Origin: Paracidovorax cattleyae
GTDB lineage: Bacteria > Pseudomonadota > Gammaproteobacteria > Burkholderiales > Burkholderiaceae_C
DNA length: 64,000 bases
Direction of reading: 5' to 3'
Assembly (NCBI RefSeq): GCF_900104515.1
Contig: NZ_FNJL01000001.1
Span: forward strand, 124,001 to 188,000
Part shown: positions 50,275 to 60,117 of the stretch, piece by piece
How the letters are laid out: the number at the start of each line of letters is the position of its first letter
Position numbering within the stretch: position 1 is the stretch's first letter
Notes under the pieces: generated by a model
Seen by the model: only the letters and a program-made list of their open reading frames with translations
Database searches by the model: none
What the model was told of the DNA's origin: nothing
Position numbers and translations under genes: made by a program

Positions 50275-50375
50275 GCGCCTACAGCCGCGTCGCGCGCGGC
50301 ATGCCGGGAGTGCCACGGCAACCGTGCATAATGGTTTCAATGCTGCTGCACGACGCAACGCTCCCACACCCCTAC

Positions 50376-50407
50376 AAAGCCGCCTCGGTCTCCAGGCGGC
50401 TTTTTGC
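50376..50407 (+). terminator. Rho-independent terminator between bcp and phoH
   Basis: GCCGCCT (50379-50385) pairs with AGGCGGC (50394-50400) with an eight-base loop, followed by five T residues. It lies about 105 bases after the bcp stop and could end either bcp or a short RNA encoded in between. Confidence 0.8.
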
Positions 50408-50444
50408 TTTCTGACCCCTGTCCCGTCTTCCCGAGGCCCGCACC

Positions 50445-52271
50445 ATGCCCCTGCCCCCCGCACCGACGAAACGCGCCGCCCTGCTATCTCCGGATGCCTT
50501 TCGCGCCACCGCCAAATCCCGCATGGAAGACCCGCAGACCGAGGACCCCCTCGAGGAAGCCAGCCTGACAGCGCTGCCGGCCGATGGCGTCCCCACACCG
50601 CGCAAGACCGCCAGGAGCACCGCCCGCGACGCTGCCGGCAGTACCGGCCGCAAGCGTTCCGCATCCACTCCCGCCGCGGAACCGGCCCCGGCACCCGTAG
50701 CCCCCGCGCCCGCCGCAACGGACAGCACCTCCCGCCGAGGCGCAAAGCGCCCCGCTCCAGCCACGGCGGCGCCCCCCGTCCAGCCACCCGTGCCACAGAC
50801 GCTGCGCGAGACGGCCCCTGCACGCGCCGTCGCTCCGGCACCCGAGGCGGCTGCCCGGCCGCGCAAGGGCCGGGGCACCGGCCCCACGAAGATGTTCGTG
50901 CTGGACACCAACGTCCTGCTGCACGATCCGACCAGCCTCTTCCGCTTCGAAGAGCACGACATCTTCCTGCCCATGATCGTGCTGGAGGAGCTCGACGGCC
51001 ACAAGAAGGGCATGACCGAGGTCGCCCGCAACGGTCGGCAGGCAAGCCGCACGCTCGACCAGCTTGCCGCCACCCAGGGCGCGGACATCGCGCGCGGCCT
51101 GAAGCTCGACGCCACGGGCCAGCGTGCCGCCGGCGGCAACCTGTACTTCCAGACCGAGCCGCTGGACTATCGGCTGCCCACGAGCCTGCCGCCCGGCAAG
51201 GCCGACAACCAGATACTGGGCGTGGTGGAAGCCCTGCGCAACAAATACGCGCCGCGCGAGGTCGTGCTGGTGTCCAAGGACATCAACATGCGCGTCAAGG
51301 CGCGCGCACTCGGCCTCACCGCCGAGGATTACCAGAACGACAAGGCACTGGAAGACGGCGACCTGCTGTACTCCGGCGTTCTGGCGCTGCCGACCGATTT
51401 CTGGACGAAGACCGGCAAGAACGTCGAGAGCTGGCAAAACGGAGCGCACACGTACTACCGCATCGGCGGGCCCATCGTGCCGCAGCTCATGATCAACCAG
51501 TTCGTCTATTTCGAGGCCCCGGGCGAGCCCAGCCTGTTCGCGCGGGTGACCGAGATCCGCGACAAGACCGCCGTGCTGCAGACCCTCAAGGACTACGGCT
51601 CGGCAAAGAACACCGTCTGGGGCGTGAACACGCGCAACCGCGAGCAGAACTTCGCGATGAACCTGCTGATGGACCCGGAGGTCGATTTCGTCACGCTCAC
51701 CGGCACGGCCGGCACGGGCAAGACCCTGATGGCCCTCGCCGCGGGCCTCACGCAGGTGCTGGACGAGCGCCGCTACACCGAGATCATCATGACCCGCGCC
51801 ACCGTGAGCGTGGGCGAGGACATCGGCTTCCTGCCCGGCACCGAGGAGGAGAAGATGGGCCCCTGGATGGGCGCCCTTGACGACAACCTCGAATTCCTGG
51901 CCAAGGGCGACGGCGGCAACGCCGGCGAATGGGGCCGCGCCGCCACCAACGAGCTCATCCGCAGCCGCATCAAGATCAAGAGCATGAACTTCATGCGCGG
52001 CCGCACCTTCCTGAACAAGTACGTCATCATCGACGAGGCACAGAACCTGACGCCCAAGCAGATGAAGACCCTGATTACACGCGCGGGCCCGGGCACCAAG
52101 ATCATCTGCATGGGCAACCTCGCGCAGATCGACACGCCCTACCTGACCGAAGGCTCCTCCGGCCTTACCTACGCGGTGGACCGCTTCAAGGGCTGGCCGC
52201 ACAGCGGGCACATCACCCTGGCACGCGGCGAGCGCTCGCGCCTTGCGGACTTCGCCAGCGAGGTGCTCTGA
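50445..52271 (+). CDS. PhoH2-type PIN domain and PhoH ATPase
   Basis: A 608-residue two-domain protein. The N-terminal 145 residues are Ala/Pro/Thr-rich and disordered. A PIN (VapC-type) nuclease domain follows (KMFVLDTNVLLHDPTSLFRF; acidic residues in VLEELDGHKK, VSKDINMRVKA), then the PhoH P-loop ATPase with Walker A LTGTAGTGKTLMALAA (about residue 420), Walker B-like YVIIDEAQNLTPKQMKTL, and GNLAQIDTPYL near the C-terminus. PhoH2 proteins are RNA helicase/ribonucleases. Start at ATG 50445 after a GAGGCCCGC region. It is followed by the membrane-anchored gene after three bases. Confidence 0.88.
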   Translation: MPLPPAPTKRAALLSPDAFRATAKSRMEDPQTEDPLEEASLTALPADGVPTPRKTARSTARDAAGSTGRKRSASTPAAEPAPAPVAPAPAATDSTSRRGAKRPAPATAAPPVQPPVPQTLRETAPARAVAPAPEAAARPRKGRGTGPTKMFVLDTNVLLHDPTSLFRFEEHDIFLPMIVLEELDGHKKGMTEVARNGRQASRTLDQLAATQGADIARGLKLDATGQRAAGGNLYFQTEPLDYRLPTSLPPGKADNQILGVVEALRNKYAPREVVLVSKDINMRVKARALGLTAEDYQNDKALEDGDLLYSGVLALPTDFWTKTGKNVESWQNGAHTYYRIGGPIVPQLMINQFVYFEAPGEPSLFARVTEIRDKTAVLQTLKDYGSAKNTVWGVNTRNREQNFAMNLLMDPEVDFVTLTGTAGTGKTLMALAAGLTQVLDERRYTEIIMTRATVSVGEDIGFLPGTEEEKMGPWMGALDDNLEFLAKGDGGNAGEWGRAATNELIRSRIKIKSMNFMRGRTFLNKYVIIDEAQNLTPKQMKTLITRAGPGTKIICMGNLAQIDTPYLTEGSSGLTYAVDRFKGWPHSGHITLARGERSRLADFASEVL

Positions 52272-52274
52272 CGC

Positions 52275-52682
52275 ATGGCCATCAGCTGGATCACCGCCCT
52301 GCAGCTCGTCCCGTGGGACAAGGTGATCGAGGCCTCCCCGCAGCTCATCAAGGCGGCGAAGGGGCTGCTGCGCAGCAGGGGAGCCCGGGAGGCCGAACAG
52401 GCACAGGCGGACGAGGAAGCCGCACGCCTGGCGGCATCCGGCGCCCCGTCGCCACAGGAACTGGCCCTGCAGCGCATCGGCGCCCTGGAGGACCAGGTGC
52501 AGGCGCTGGAGCAGTCGCAGCGCCAGGCCCTGGAGGTCATCGAGCAACTGGCCCAGCAGAACGCCCAGCTCGTCGCCACTGTGAGCGCGCTGCGCACCGG
52601 CGCGCAGCGGCTGGCGGTGGCCTGCGGGGTGCTGGGCGTGGTGCTGCTGGGGACGTTGGTCTATACCGTCGCCAGGGCGTAG
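52275..52682 (+). CDS. Tail-anchored coiled-coil hypothetical protein
   Basis: A 135-residue protein of unknown function. It has an N-terminal amphipathic stretch (residues 1-30), a basic/acidic helix, a glutamine/glutamate/leucine-rich coiled coil (about residues 65-100, ALEDQVQALEQSQRQALEVI), and one C-terminal transmembrane helix (LAVACGVLGVVLLGTLVYTV), leaving a very short tail. It starts three bases after the PhoH2 stop, so the two are coupled. It converges with dnaB. Confidence 0.72.
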   Translation: MAISWITALQLVPWDKVIEASPQLIKAAKGLLRSRGAREAEQAQADEEAARLAASGAPSPQELALQRIGALEDQVQALEQSQRQALEVIEQLAQQNAQLVATVSALRTGAQRLAVACGVLGVVLLGTLVYTVARA

Positions 52683-52709
52683 GGCGGGGCGGCCCGGCCC
52701 GGGCCGGCG

Positions 52710-54131
52710 TCAGAAATCGTCGCCCGCCCCCATGGCGAGGTTCTCGAACCGCGTCTGGTTCTTCTGGAAGAACAGTTTCACCGTGCCGGTGGGGCCGTTC
52801 CGCTGCTTGCCGATGATGACCTCGGCCACGTTGGGCTCCTTGGAGTCCTTGTTGTAGTAGTCGTCGCGGTAGATGAACATGATGATGTCCGCATCCTGCT
52901 CGATGGCGCCGGATTCGCGCAGGTCGGACATCATGGGGCGCTTGTCGGTACGCTGCTCCACCGATCGGTTGAGCTGCGAGAGCGCGATCACCGGGCACTG
53001 CAGTTCCTTGGCCAGCATCTTGAGCCCCCGCGAGATCTCGCCCAGCTCCGTCGCCCGGTTGTCGGCGCTGGCGGAACCGGAGCCGCTCATGAGCTGCAGG
53101 TAGTCCACCACGATCAGGCCGAGCTTGCCGCACTGGCGGGCCAGGCGGCGGGCATTGGCCCGCAATTCCCCCGGGGTGAGGCCCGGCGTTTCGTCGATGT
53201 GCAGCGACACGGTGCGCAGGCGCTCGATGGCCTCGGTCAGGCGCGGCCATTCCTCGTCGGTCAGCTTGCCGGTCCGCAGGTTGCCCTGGTTCACGCGGCC
53301 GATCGAGCCCACGATACGCACGGCCAGCTGGGCGGCGCCCATTTCCATCGAGAAGATGGCCACGGGAAGCCCTTCGTTCAGCGCCACGTGCTCGGCAATG
53401 TTCACGGCGAACGAGGTCTTGCCCATGGAAGGGCGGGCAGCCAGCACGATCATGTCGCCCGCCTGCAGGCCCGAGGTCATGCGGTCCAGGTCGGCGAAGC
53501 CCGTCGGCACGCCGGTCACGTCCATCGGGTTGTCCGCCATCTCCTGCACCTGGTCCAGCAGGTCCACCACGAGGGTGTCCAGCGACTGGAAGCCCTGCTT
53601 GTTGCGCGAGCCCTCCTCCCCGATGGCGAAGATCTTGGATTCGGCCTCGTCCAGGATCTTTTCGACCGTCTTTCCCTTGGGGTTGAAGGCCGTCGTGGAA
53701 ATCTCGTCGCTCGCCGTGACCAGCTTGCGCAGGATGGAGCGCTCGCGCACGATCTCCGCGTAGCGCCGGATGTTGGTGGCGCTGGGAACGTATTGCGCCA
53801 GGTTGTTGAGATAGGCCAGCCCGCCCACCTCCTCGGCCTTGCCCAGGGTCTGCAGTTCCCCGAAGACCGTGATCACGTCCGCCGGCTTGCTCGCATTGAC
53901 GAGCTTGCCGATGGCCGAATAGATCAGCTGGTGCTCGTGCCGGTAGAAGTCGCCATCCACCAGCAGGTCACCTACCCGGTCCCAGGCCATGTTGTCGAGC
54001 AGCAGGCCGCCGAGCACGCTGGATTCGGCTTCCAGGGAATGCGGCGGCACGCGCAGCCGGGCCACCTCCTGGTCGACCGGGGCCGCGGGTGCGAAATCGG
54101 ACTCAAGGATGGGGGGGAAGTCGGAACTCAT
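52710..54131 (-). CDS. dnaB: Replicative DNA helicase DnaB
   Basis: A 473-residue RecA-fold hexameric helicase. It has the N-terminal DnaB domain (PPHSLEAESSVLGGLLLDN), linker helix, and a C-terminal ATPase with Walker A AARPSMGKTSFAVNIA (about residue 225), DETPGLTPGELRANARRL and the arginine-finger region ESGAIEQDADIIMFIYRDDYYN. It is the replication fork helicase loaded by the initiator system. Upstream DNA holds DnaA-box-like repeats at 54199-54219; the gene converges with the 135-residue gene. Confidence 0.97.
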   Translation of the reverse strand: MSSDFPPILESDFAPAAPVDQEVARLRVPPHSLEAESSVLGGLLLDNMAWDRVGDLLVDGDFYRHEHQLIYSAIGKLVNASKPADVITVFGELQTLGKAEEVGGLAYLNNLAQYVPSATNIRRYAEIVRERSILRKLVTASDEISTTAFNPKGKTVEKILDEAESKIFAIGEEGSRNKQGFQSLDTLVVDLLDQVQEMADNPMDVTGVPTGFADLDRMTSGLQAGDMIVLAARPSMGKTSFAVNIAEHVALNEGLPVAIFSMEMGAAQLAVRIVGSIGRVNQGNLRTGKLTDEEWPRLTEAIERLRTVSLHIDETPGLTPGELRANARRLARQCGKLGLIVVDYLQLMSGSGSASADNRATELGEISRGLKMLAKELQCPVIALSQLNRSVEQRTDKRPMMSDLRESGAIEQDADIIMFIYRDDYYNKDSKEPNVAEVIIGKQRNGPTGTVKLFFQKNQTRFENLAMGAGDDF

Positions 54132-54198
54132 GGCAATCGATCCTTGGGGCAGCCCACGCGCCGCAACGCACGGGAAGGCTATCGGTCAGGGGACAAGT

Positions 54199-54219
54199 CT
54201 GTGGACAAGCCGTTCACAG
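54199..54219. repeat. Inverted repeat with DnaA-box-like sequences upstream of dnaB
   Basis: CTGTGGACAAGCCGTTCACAG has 7-bp complementary arms (one G-T pair). The left half contains TGTGGACAA, whose complement TTGTCCACA is one base from the DnaA-box consensus TTATCCACA, and the right arm contains TTCACA. It lies 68 bases upstream of the dnaB start. Confidence 0.4.
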
Positions 54220-54259
54220 CCGGTGGACGGGCGGTGCATGGAATGCCGCGCCAGAAACG

Positions 54260-54283
54260 CAAAAGCCGCCCGGAAGGCGGCCT
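54260..54283 (-). terminator. Rho-independent terminator after rplI
   Basis: On the minus strand GGCCGCC and GGGCGGC form a GC-rich stem with a TTCC-type loop, then TTTT (complement of 54261-54264). It lies 52 bases after the rplI stop and separates the ribosomal operon from dnaB. Confidence 0.75.
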
Positions 54284-54334
54284 TTGCCAGCTTGCGCCGG
54301 CGGCAGGAGACAAACCCTTGCGCGCTGCGTCGCG

Positions 54335-54787
54335 TCAGGCGGTTTCGCCGTACACGGACACGGTGACTTCCACCACCACGTCGGTGTGCAGGGCCACGCT
54401 CACCGTGGAGTCGCCCACGGTCTTGATCGGGCCGTTGGGCAGGCGGACCTGTGACTTGGCGACCTGGTAGCCTTGCTTGTTCAGCTCTTCGGCGATGTCA
54501 TGGTTGGTGACGGAACCGAACAGGCGGCCGTCCACGCCGGCCTTCTGCGTCAGCTTGACGTTCGTGCCGCCGAGCTTCTCGCCCTGGCCCTGGGCTTCCG
54601 CCAGCTTGGCGGCTGCAGCCTTTTCGAGTTCGGCGCGCTTGGCTTCGAACTCGGCCTTGTTGGCTTCGGTGGCGCGGCGTGCGCGGCCCGAGGGGATCAG
54701 GAAGTTGCGTGCGTAGCCGTCCTTGACCTTGACGATTTCGCCGAGGTTGCCGAGGTTGACGACTTTGTCGAGCAGGATGATTTGCAT
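54335..54787 (-). CDS. rplI: 50S ribosomal protein L9
   Basis: A 150-residue ribosomal protein with the N-terminal domain [20 protein letters not shown], the long connecting helix (residues 40-75, alanine/lysine/glutamate-rich), and the C-terminal domain with [14 protein letters not shown]. It binds 23S rRNA near the L1 stalk. It is the last gene of the rpsF-priB-rpsR-rplI operon and starts 12 bases after rpsR. Confidence 0.97.
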   Translation of the reverse strand: MQIILLDKVVNLGNLGEIVKVKDGYARNFLIPSGRARRATEANKAEFEAKRAELEKAAAAKLAEAQGQGEKLGGTNVKLTQKAGVDGRLFGSVTNHDIAEELNKQGYQVAKSQVRLPNGPIKTVGDSTVSVALHTDVVVEVTVSVYGETA

Positions 54788-54799
54788 GGCTCTTGCTCC

Positions 54800-55081
54800 T
54801 CAGATCTTGTGCTGGTCGCTGTAGGGCACCAGGGCCAGGAAGCGCGCACGCTTGATGGCGGTGTTCAGCTGACGCTGGTAGATGGCGCGCGTGCCGGTCA
54901 GGCGCGCGGGGATGATCTTGCCGTTTTCGGCGATGAAGTCACGCAGCGTGTCGACATCCTTGTAGTCGATCTCTTCGACGCCGGCGACCGTGAAGCGGCA
55001 GAAACGCTTGCGCTTGAACAGCAGCGACTGGGTGTTGCGCTTCGGACGCTTGTCCTTGTTGAACTTCTTGAACGTGGCCAT
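54800..55081 (-). CDS. rpsR: 30S ribosomal protein S18
   Basis: A 93-residue protein. The first 25 residues are a basic extension; the conserved part includes [40 protein letters not shown] and [16 protein letters not shown]. It forms a heterodimer with S6 on 16S rRNA. It starts 19 bases after priB. Confidence 0.97.
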   Translation of the reverse strand: MATFKKFNKDKRPKRNTQSLLFKRKRFCRFTVAGVEEIDYKDVDTLRDFIAENGKIIPARLTGTRAIYQRQLNTAIKRARFLALVPYSDQHKI

Positions 55082-55100
55082 TTGGGAAGCCTCTTGAAAA

Positions 55101-55397
55101 TTAATCTTGTTGAATGTCCTGGACGTGGAACACCAGACCCTTGGCGTTGCGCGGCGTGGCGAGGAAGCCCTGGAAGGTCCAGAGGCTGCCCAGTGCCTGC
55201 CGGGCGAGGCGTTCGGCCAATGCGCCGAAAGCCACCGCTTTCACAACTGCCGCGACATCACGCTGCACGCCTGCCTCGGACTGCTTCGAGCCGTGCTCGA
55301 GCTTCAGGTCCAGGGCGGGCAGGCCGGCCGGTGTGTACCGCAGAGGTTTGGTCTCCGCGATGCAGGCCGTCAGCGTCACGCTGTTGCGGGGTTCCAC
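55101..55397 (-). CDS. priB: Primosomal replication protein N (PriB)
   Basis: A 98-residue single-stranded DNA-binding OB-fold protein that helps PriA restart stalled forks. It has the SSB-like pattern [33 protein letters not shown] and the C-terminal strand [10 protein letters not shown]. The start is GTG at 55397. It sits between rpsF (22-base gap) and rpsR, the normal betaproteobacterial order. Confidence 0.93.
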   Translation of the reverse strand: MEPRNSVTLTACIAETKPLRYTPAGLPALDLKLEHGSKQSEAGVQRDVAAVVKAVAFGALAERLARQALGSLWTFQGFLATPRNAKGLVFHVQDIQQD

Positions 55398-55419
55398 AGC
55401 TCCCGGGGAAGCGGTCGGA

Positions 55420-55797
55420 TCAGCGCTCGTTGGCAGCGGCGAACTCGGCCTGGCTGGCCTTGCGGGCCTCTTCGCGCTCGACAGTCTTCATCATCGAGGA
55501 AGCGCCGGTCTCGGCCTTCTTCTTCACGACGGTCAGATGGCGCAGCACGGCGTCGTTGAACTTGAAGGCATGCTCCAGTTCAGCCATCACGGCCTGGTCG
55601 GCCTCGATGTTCACGCACAGGTAGTGGGCCTTGGCGAGCTTGTTGATCATGTAGGCCAGCTGGCGGCGGCCCCAGTCTTCCACGCGGTGGATCTTGCCGC
55701 CGCCGGCGGTGATCATGCCCTTGTAGCGCTCCAGCATGGCTGGGACCTGTTCGCTTTGATCCGGGTGGATCAGCAAGATGATTTCGTAGTGACGCAT
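55420..55797 (-). CDS. rpsF: 30S ribosomal protein S6
   Basis: A 125-residue protein with the conserved [20 protein letters not shown] start, [19 protein letters not shown] and the segment [16 protein letters not shown]. The C-terminal 25 residues form a charged tail. The ATG at 55797 follows AGAAGGAGAAATG. It is the first gene of the rpsF-priB-rpsR-rplI operon; the leader ahead of it contains GCCAC/GTGGC complementary arms that could be a S6:S18 autoregulatory element (inference). Confidence 0.97.
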   Translation of the reverse strand: MRHYEIILLIHPDQSEQVPAMLERYKGMITAGGGKIHRVEDWGRRQLAYMINKLAKAHYLCVNIEADQAVMAELEHAFKFNDAVLRHLTVVKKKAETGASSMMKTVEREEARKASQAEFAAANER

Positions 55798-55865
55798 GCA
55801 TTTCTCCTTCTGGGATGAGCCACCCGCCGCGTCAGGTGAAGCAGTGTGGCAAGGCAAAGCCGGCG

Positions 55866-55895
55866 ATTATAGCGCCACCCTCGCCGGCTTGTACA
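55866..55895 (-). promoter_or_regulatory. Sigma70-like promoter of the rpsF operon
   Basis: On the minus strand TGTACA (55895-55890, 4/6) and a perfect TATAAT (55871-55866) are separated by 18 bases, 69 bases upstream of rpsF. It lies in the divergent region shared with grpE. Confidence 0.68.
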
Positions 55896-55964
55896 CTCCT
55901 GGCGCCAGCATGTGCGCTCCGCCCCCGGTCCGGGAGGCAGATGCCGGAATTTGGCGGGACTTCG

Positions 55965-55992
55965 CTTGAAATCCCTCTCTTTGCACCCAGGT
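55965..55992 (+). promoter_or_regulatory. Sigma32-like heat-shock promoter of grpE
   Basis: CTTGAA (55965-55970) is followed after 14 bases by ACCCAGGT (55985-55992), which matches five of eight positions of CCCCATNT. It lies 43 bases upstream of the grpE start and parallels the element in front of clpB. Confidence 0.58.
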
Positions 55993-56034
55993 GCCGTGCG
56001 TCATCGTTCATTCACCTACACCAGAACAACCGAC

Positions 56035-56604
56035 ATGTCCGATCAACAGCATTCAGCCCCCCAGAACGCCGCAGCGCCGGCGTCCCCGTCCGACAGCCCC
56101 GAAGCCGTGGAGGCGGCCATGGCCGCGCATGCGGCGGACGAGCTGGGCCGCCTGCAGAACGAGCTGGCCGAGCTCAAAGCCAAGAGCGCCGAGCTCGCCG
56201 ACCAGTTCCTGCGCGCCAAGGCCGAGGCCGAGAACGCCCGCCGCCGCGCGGACGAGGAAGTCTCCAAGGCCCGCAAGTTCGGCATCGAGAGCTTCGCCGA
56301 AAGCCTGCTGCCGGTGGCCGACAGCCTGACGGCGGCGCTCGCCATCAAGGACGCCACGATCGAGCAGTTGCGCGAGGGCACCGACGCCACGCTTCGCCAG
56401 CTCACCTCCGCCCTCGAGCGCAACAAGGTGCTGGCGATCCATCCGGGCGCCGGCGAGAAGTTCGACCCCCACCAGCACCAGGCCATCAGCATGGTGCCCG
56501 CCGAGCAGGAACCCAACACCATCGTGGCCGTGCTGCAGCGCGGCTACGTCATCTCCGACCGCGTGCTGCGCCCGGCCCTCGTCACGGTGGCGGCACCGAA
56601 GTGA
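56035..56604 (+). CDS. grpE: Nucleotide exchange factor GrpE
   Basis: A 189-residue cochaperone that releases ADP from DnaK. It has a disordered alanine/serine-rich start, a long helix (residues 40-90, [20 protein letters not shown]), and the beta domain with [20 protein letters not shown] and [19 protein letters not shown]. The start at ATG 56035 is used rather than an upstream in-frame one, since homologues begin there and the candidate heat-shock promoter would otherwise lie in the coding region. Genes dnaK and dnaJ follow. Confidence 0.95.
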   Translation: MSDQQHSAPQNAAAPASPSDSPEAVEAAMAAHAADELGRLQNELAELKAKSAELADQFLRAKAEAENARRRADEEVSKARKFGIESFAESLLPVADSLTAALAIKDATIEQLREGTDATLRQLTSALERNKVLAIHPGAGEKFDPHQHQAISMVPAEQEPNTIVAVLQRGYVISDRVLRPALVTVAAPK

Positions 56605-56664
56605 CGCCCTCTTCCGGCCCTCGCCCCCCGGCACGCCGCGGAAACAAATTCCCCGGGCCGACGG

Positions 56665-56694
56665 CTTGAAGCCGGACAAGTTATCCACAAGTTA
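56665..56694 (+). promoter_or_regulatory. dnaK upstream element: CTTGAA, direct repeat and DnaA-box-like sequence
   Basis: CTTGAA (56665-56670) is followed by two copies of ACAAGTTA (56676-56683 and 56687-56694) exactly 11 bases apart, one DNA turn. The junction creates TTATCCACA (56681-56689), a perfect match to the DnaA-box consensus. It lies 40-70 bases upstream of dnaK. The -10 of a sigma32 promoter is not convincing here. Confidence 0.4.
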
Positions 56695-56732
56695 CTGGCT
56701 ATCCAAATCCTTCAAGAATCGCGGAGAAAAAC

Positions 56733-58700
<1,968 letters not shown>

Positions 58701-58740
58701 CGACGCCGCGCGCACCCACCGGGCGCGTGCCTTCCCTAGC

Positions 58741-58779
58741 CGCCGCGCCGGGCCCTTTCCCCCAAGGGCCTGCGCGGCG
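58741..58779 (+). promoter_or_regulatory. Strong hairpin between dnaK and dnaJ
   Basis: CGCCGCGC (58741-58748) pairs with GCGCGGCG (58772-58779), and further in GG-CCCTT pairs with AAGGGCC with one bulged base, giving a stem of about 15 pairs. No T-run follows, so it is unlikely to be a terminator. A weaker GC hairpin (around 58708-58730) precedes it. Confidence 0.6.
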
Positions 58780-58808
58780 TTCGTGTTCCCAAAGGACCCG
58801 GAAACACC

Positions 58809-59945
58809 ATGTCCAAACGAGACTTTTACGAAGTCCTGGGCGTTCCGAAGAACGCCTCGGACGAAGAGATCAAGAAGGCCTATCGCAAGCTGGCGATGAA
58901 GCACCACCCCGACCGCAACCAGGGTGATGCCGCCAAGCCGGCCGAGGAGAAGTTCAAGGAGGCCAAGGAGGCCTACGAGATGCTCTCCGATCCGCAGAAG
59001 CGCGCGGCCTACGACCAGTTCGGGCACGCCGGCGTGGATCCCAACATGCGCGGCCCCGGCGGCGCGGGCGCGGAAGGCTTCGGCGGTTTCGCGGAAGCGT
59101 TCGGCGACATCTTCGGCGACATGTTCGGCGGCCGGCGGGGCGCCGGCGGCGGGCGGCAGGTCTATCGCGGCAACGACCTCAGCTACGCGATGGACATCAC
59201 GCTGGAGGAAGCCGCCAAGGGCAAGGAAGCGCAGATCCGCATTCCCACCTGGGAGAACTGCGAGACCTGCCACGGCAGCGGCGCCAAGCCCGGCACCAGT
59301 GCCAAGACCTGCACGACCTGCTCCGGCACGGGTACGGTGCAGATGCGCCAGGGCTTCTTCAGCGTGCAGCAGACCTGCCCGCACTGCCGCGGCACGGGCA
59401 AGATCATTCCCGAGCCATGCGTTACCTGCCACGGCCAGGGCAAGGTCAAGAAGCAGAAGACGCTGGAAGTGAAGATTCCCGCCGGCATCGACGACGGCAT
59501 GCGCATCCGCAGCGTCGGCAACGGCGAGCCGGGCACCAACGGCGGGCCTCCGGGCGACCTCTACATCGAGATCCGCCTGAAGAAGCACGAGATCTTCGAG
59601 CGCGACGGCGACGACCTGCACTGCCAGGTGCCTGTGAGCTTCATCACCGCAGCCCTGGGCGGCGAGATCGAAGTACCCACGCTGCAGGGCAAGGCGGCCA
59701 TCGACATCCCGGAAGGCACCCAGGCCGGCAAGCAGTTCCGGCTGCGCGGCAAGGGGATCAAGGGCGTGCGCTCCAGCTACCCCGGCGACCTGTACTGCCA
59801 CATCGTGGTCGAGACGCCGGTCAAGCTGACGGAACACCAGCGCAAGCTGCTGCGCGAGCTGGACGAATCCCTCAAGAAGGGGGGAGCGAAGCACTCGCCC
59901 AGCGGCGAGAGCTGGACCGACCGGCTGAAGAACCTCTTCACCTGA
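58809..59945 (+). CDS. dnaJ: Chaperone protein DnaJ (Hsp40)
   Basis: A 378-residue cochaperone of the type I Hsp40 class. It has a J-domain with HPD (in [10 protein letters not shown], about residue 33), a glycine/phenylalanine-rich segment (residues 75-110), and four zinc motifs, [24 protein letters not shown] and CVTCHGQG (about residues 145-220), then the C-terminal substrate domain with [14 protein letters not shown]. It stimulates DnaK ATPase and delivers substrates. It follows dnaK by 108 bases. Confidence 0.98.
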   Translation: MSKRDFYEVLGVPKNASDEEIKKAYRKLAMKHHPDRNQGDAAKPAEEKFKEAKEAYEMLSDPQKRAAYDQFGHAGVDPNMRGPGGAGAEGFGGFAEAFGDIFGDMFGGRRGAGGGRQVYRGNDLSYAMDITLEEAAKGKEAQIRIPTWENCETCHGSGAKPGTSAKTCTTCSGTGTVQMRQGFFSVQQTCPHCRGTGKIIPEPCVTCHGQGKVKKQKTLEVKIPAGIDDGMRIRSVGNGEPGTNGGPPGDLYIEIRLKKHEIFERDGDDLHCQVPVSFITAALGGEIEVPTLQGKAAIDIPEGTQAGKQFRLRGKGIKGVRSSYPGDLYCHIVVETPVKLTEHQRKLLRELDESLKKGGAKHSPSGESWTDRLKNLFT

Positions 59946-59966
59946 TCGCTGCCCTATCCACTGCAG

Positions 59967-60000
59967 GCCGCCCCGCGCACCGCGCCGGGCGGCTTTTTTT
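59967..60000 (+). terminator. Rho-independent terminator after dnaJ
   Basis: GCCGCCC (59967-59973) pairs with GGGCGGC (59987-59993) and is followed by seven T residues. It lies 21 bases past the dnaJ stop. Confidence 0.88.
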
Positions 60001-60018
60001 GCGCCCCGGTGTCCCCCA

Positions 60019-60046
60019 TCGCGATGTGCGACGTCGCGTTTCGCGA
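60019..60046. promoter_or_regulatory. Symmetric palindromic operator candidate upstream of LysR
   Basis: TCGCGA (60019-60024), CGACGTCG (60029-60036) and TCGCGA (60041-60046) are placed with perfect symmetry about 60032.5; the whole 28-base element is palindromic at 22 positions. The two outer TCGCGA copies are 22 bases (two turns) apart. It lies 71 bases upstream of the LysR start and could be the regulator's own binding site. Confidence 0.45.
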
Positions 60047-60117
60047 TGACTGGGCACAAGCATCCAGAGGACAATCCCTTCAAGGCTTCTCTTTCGAAGA
60101 AGCCATATGCCCTACCC

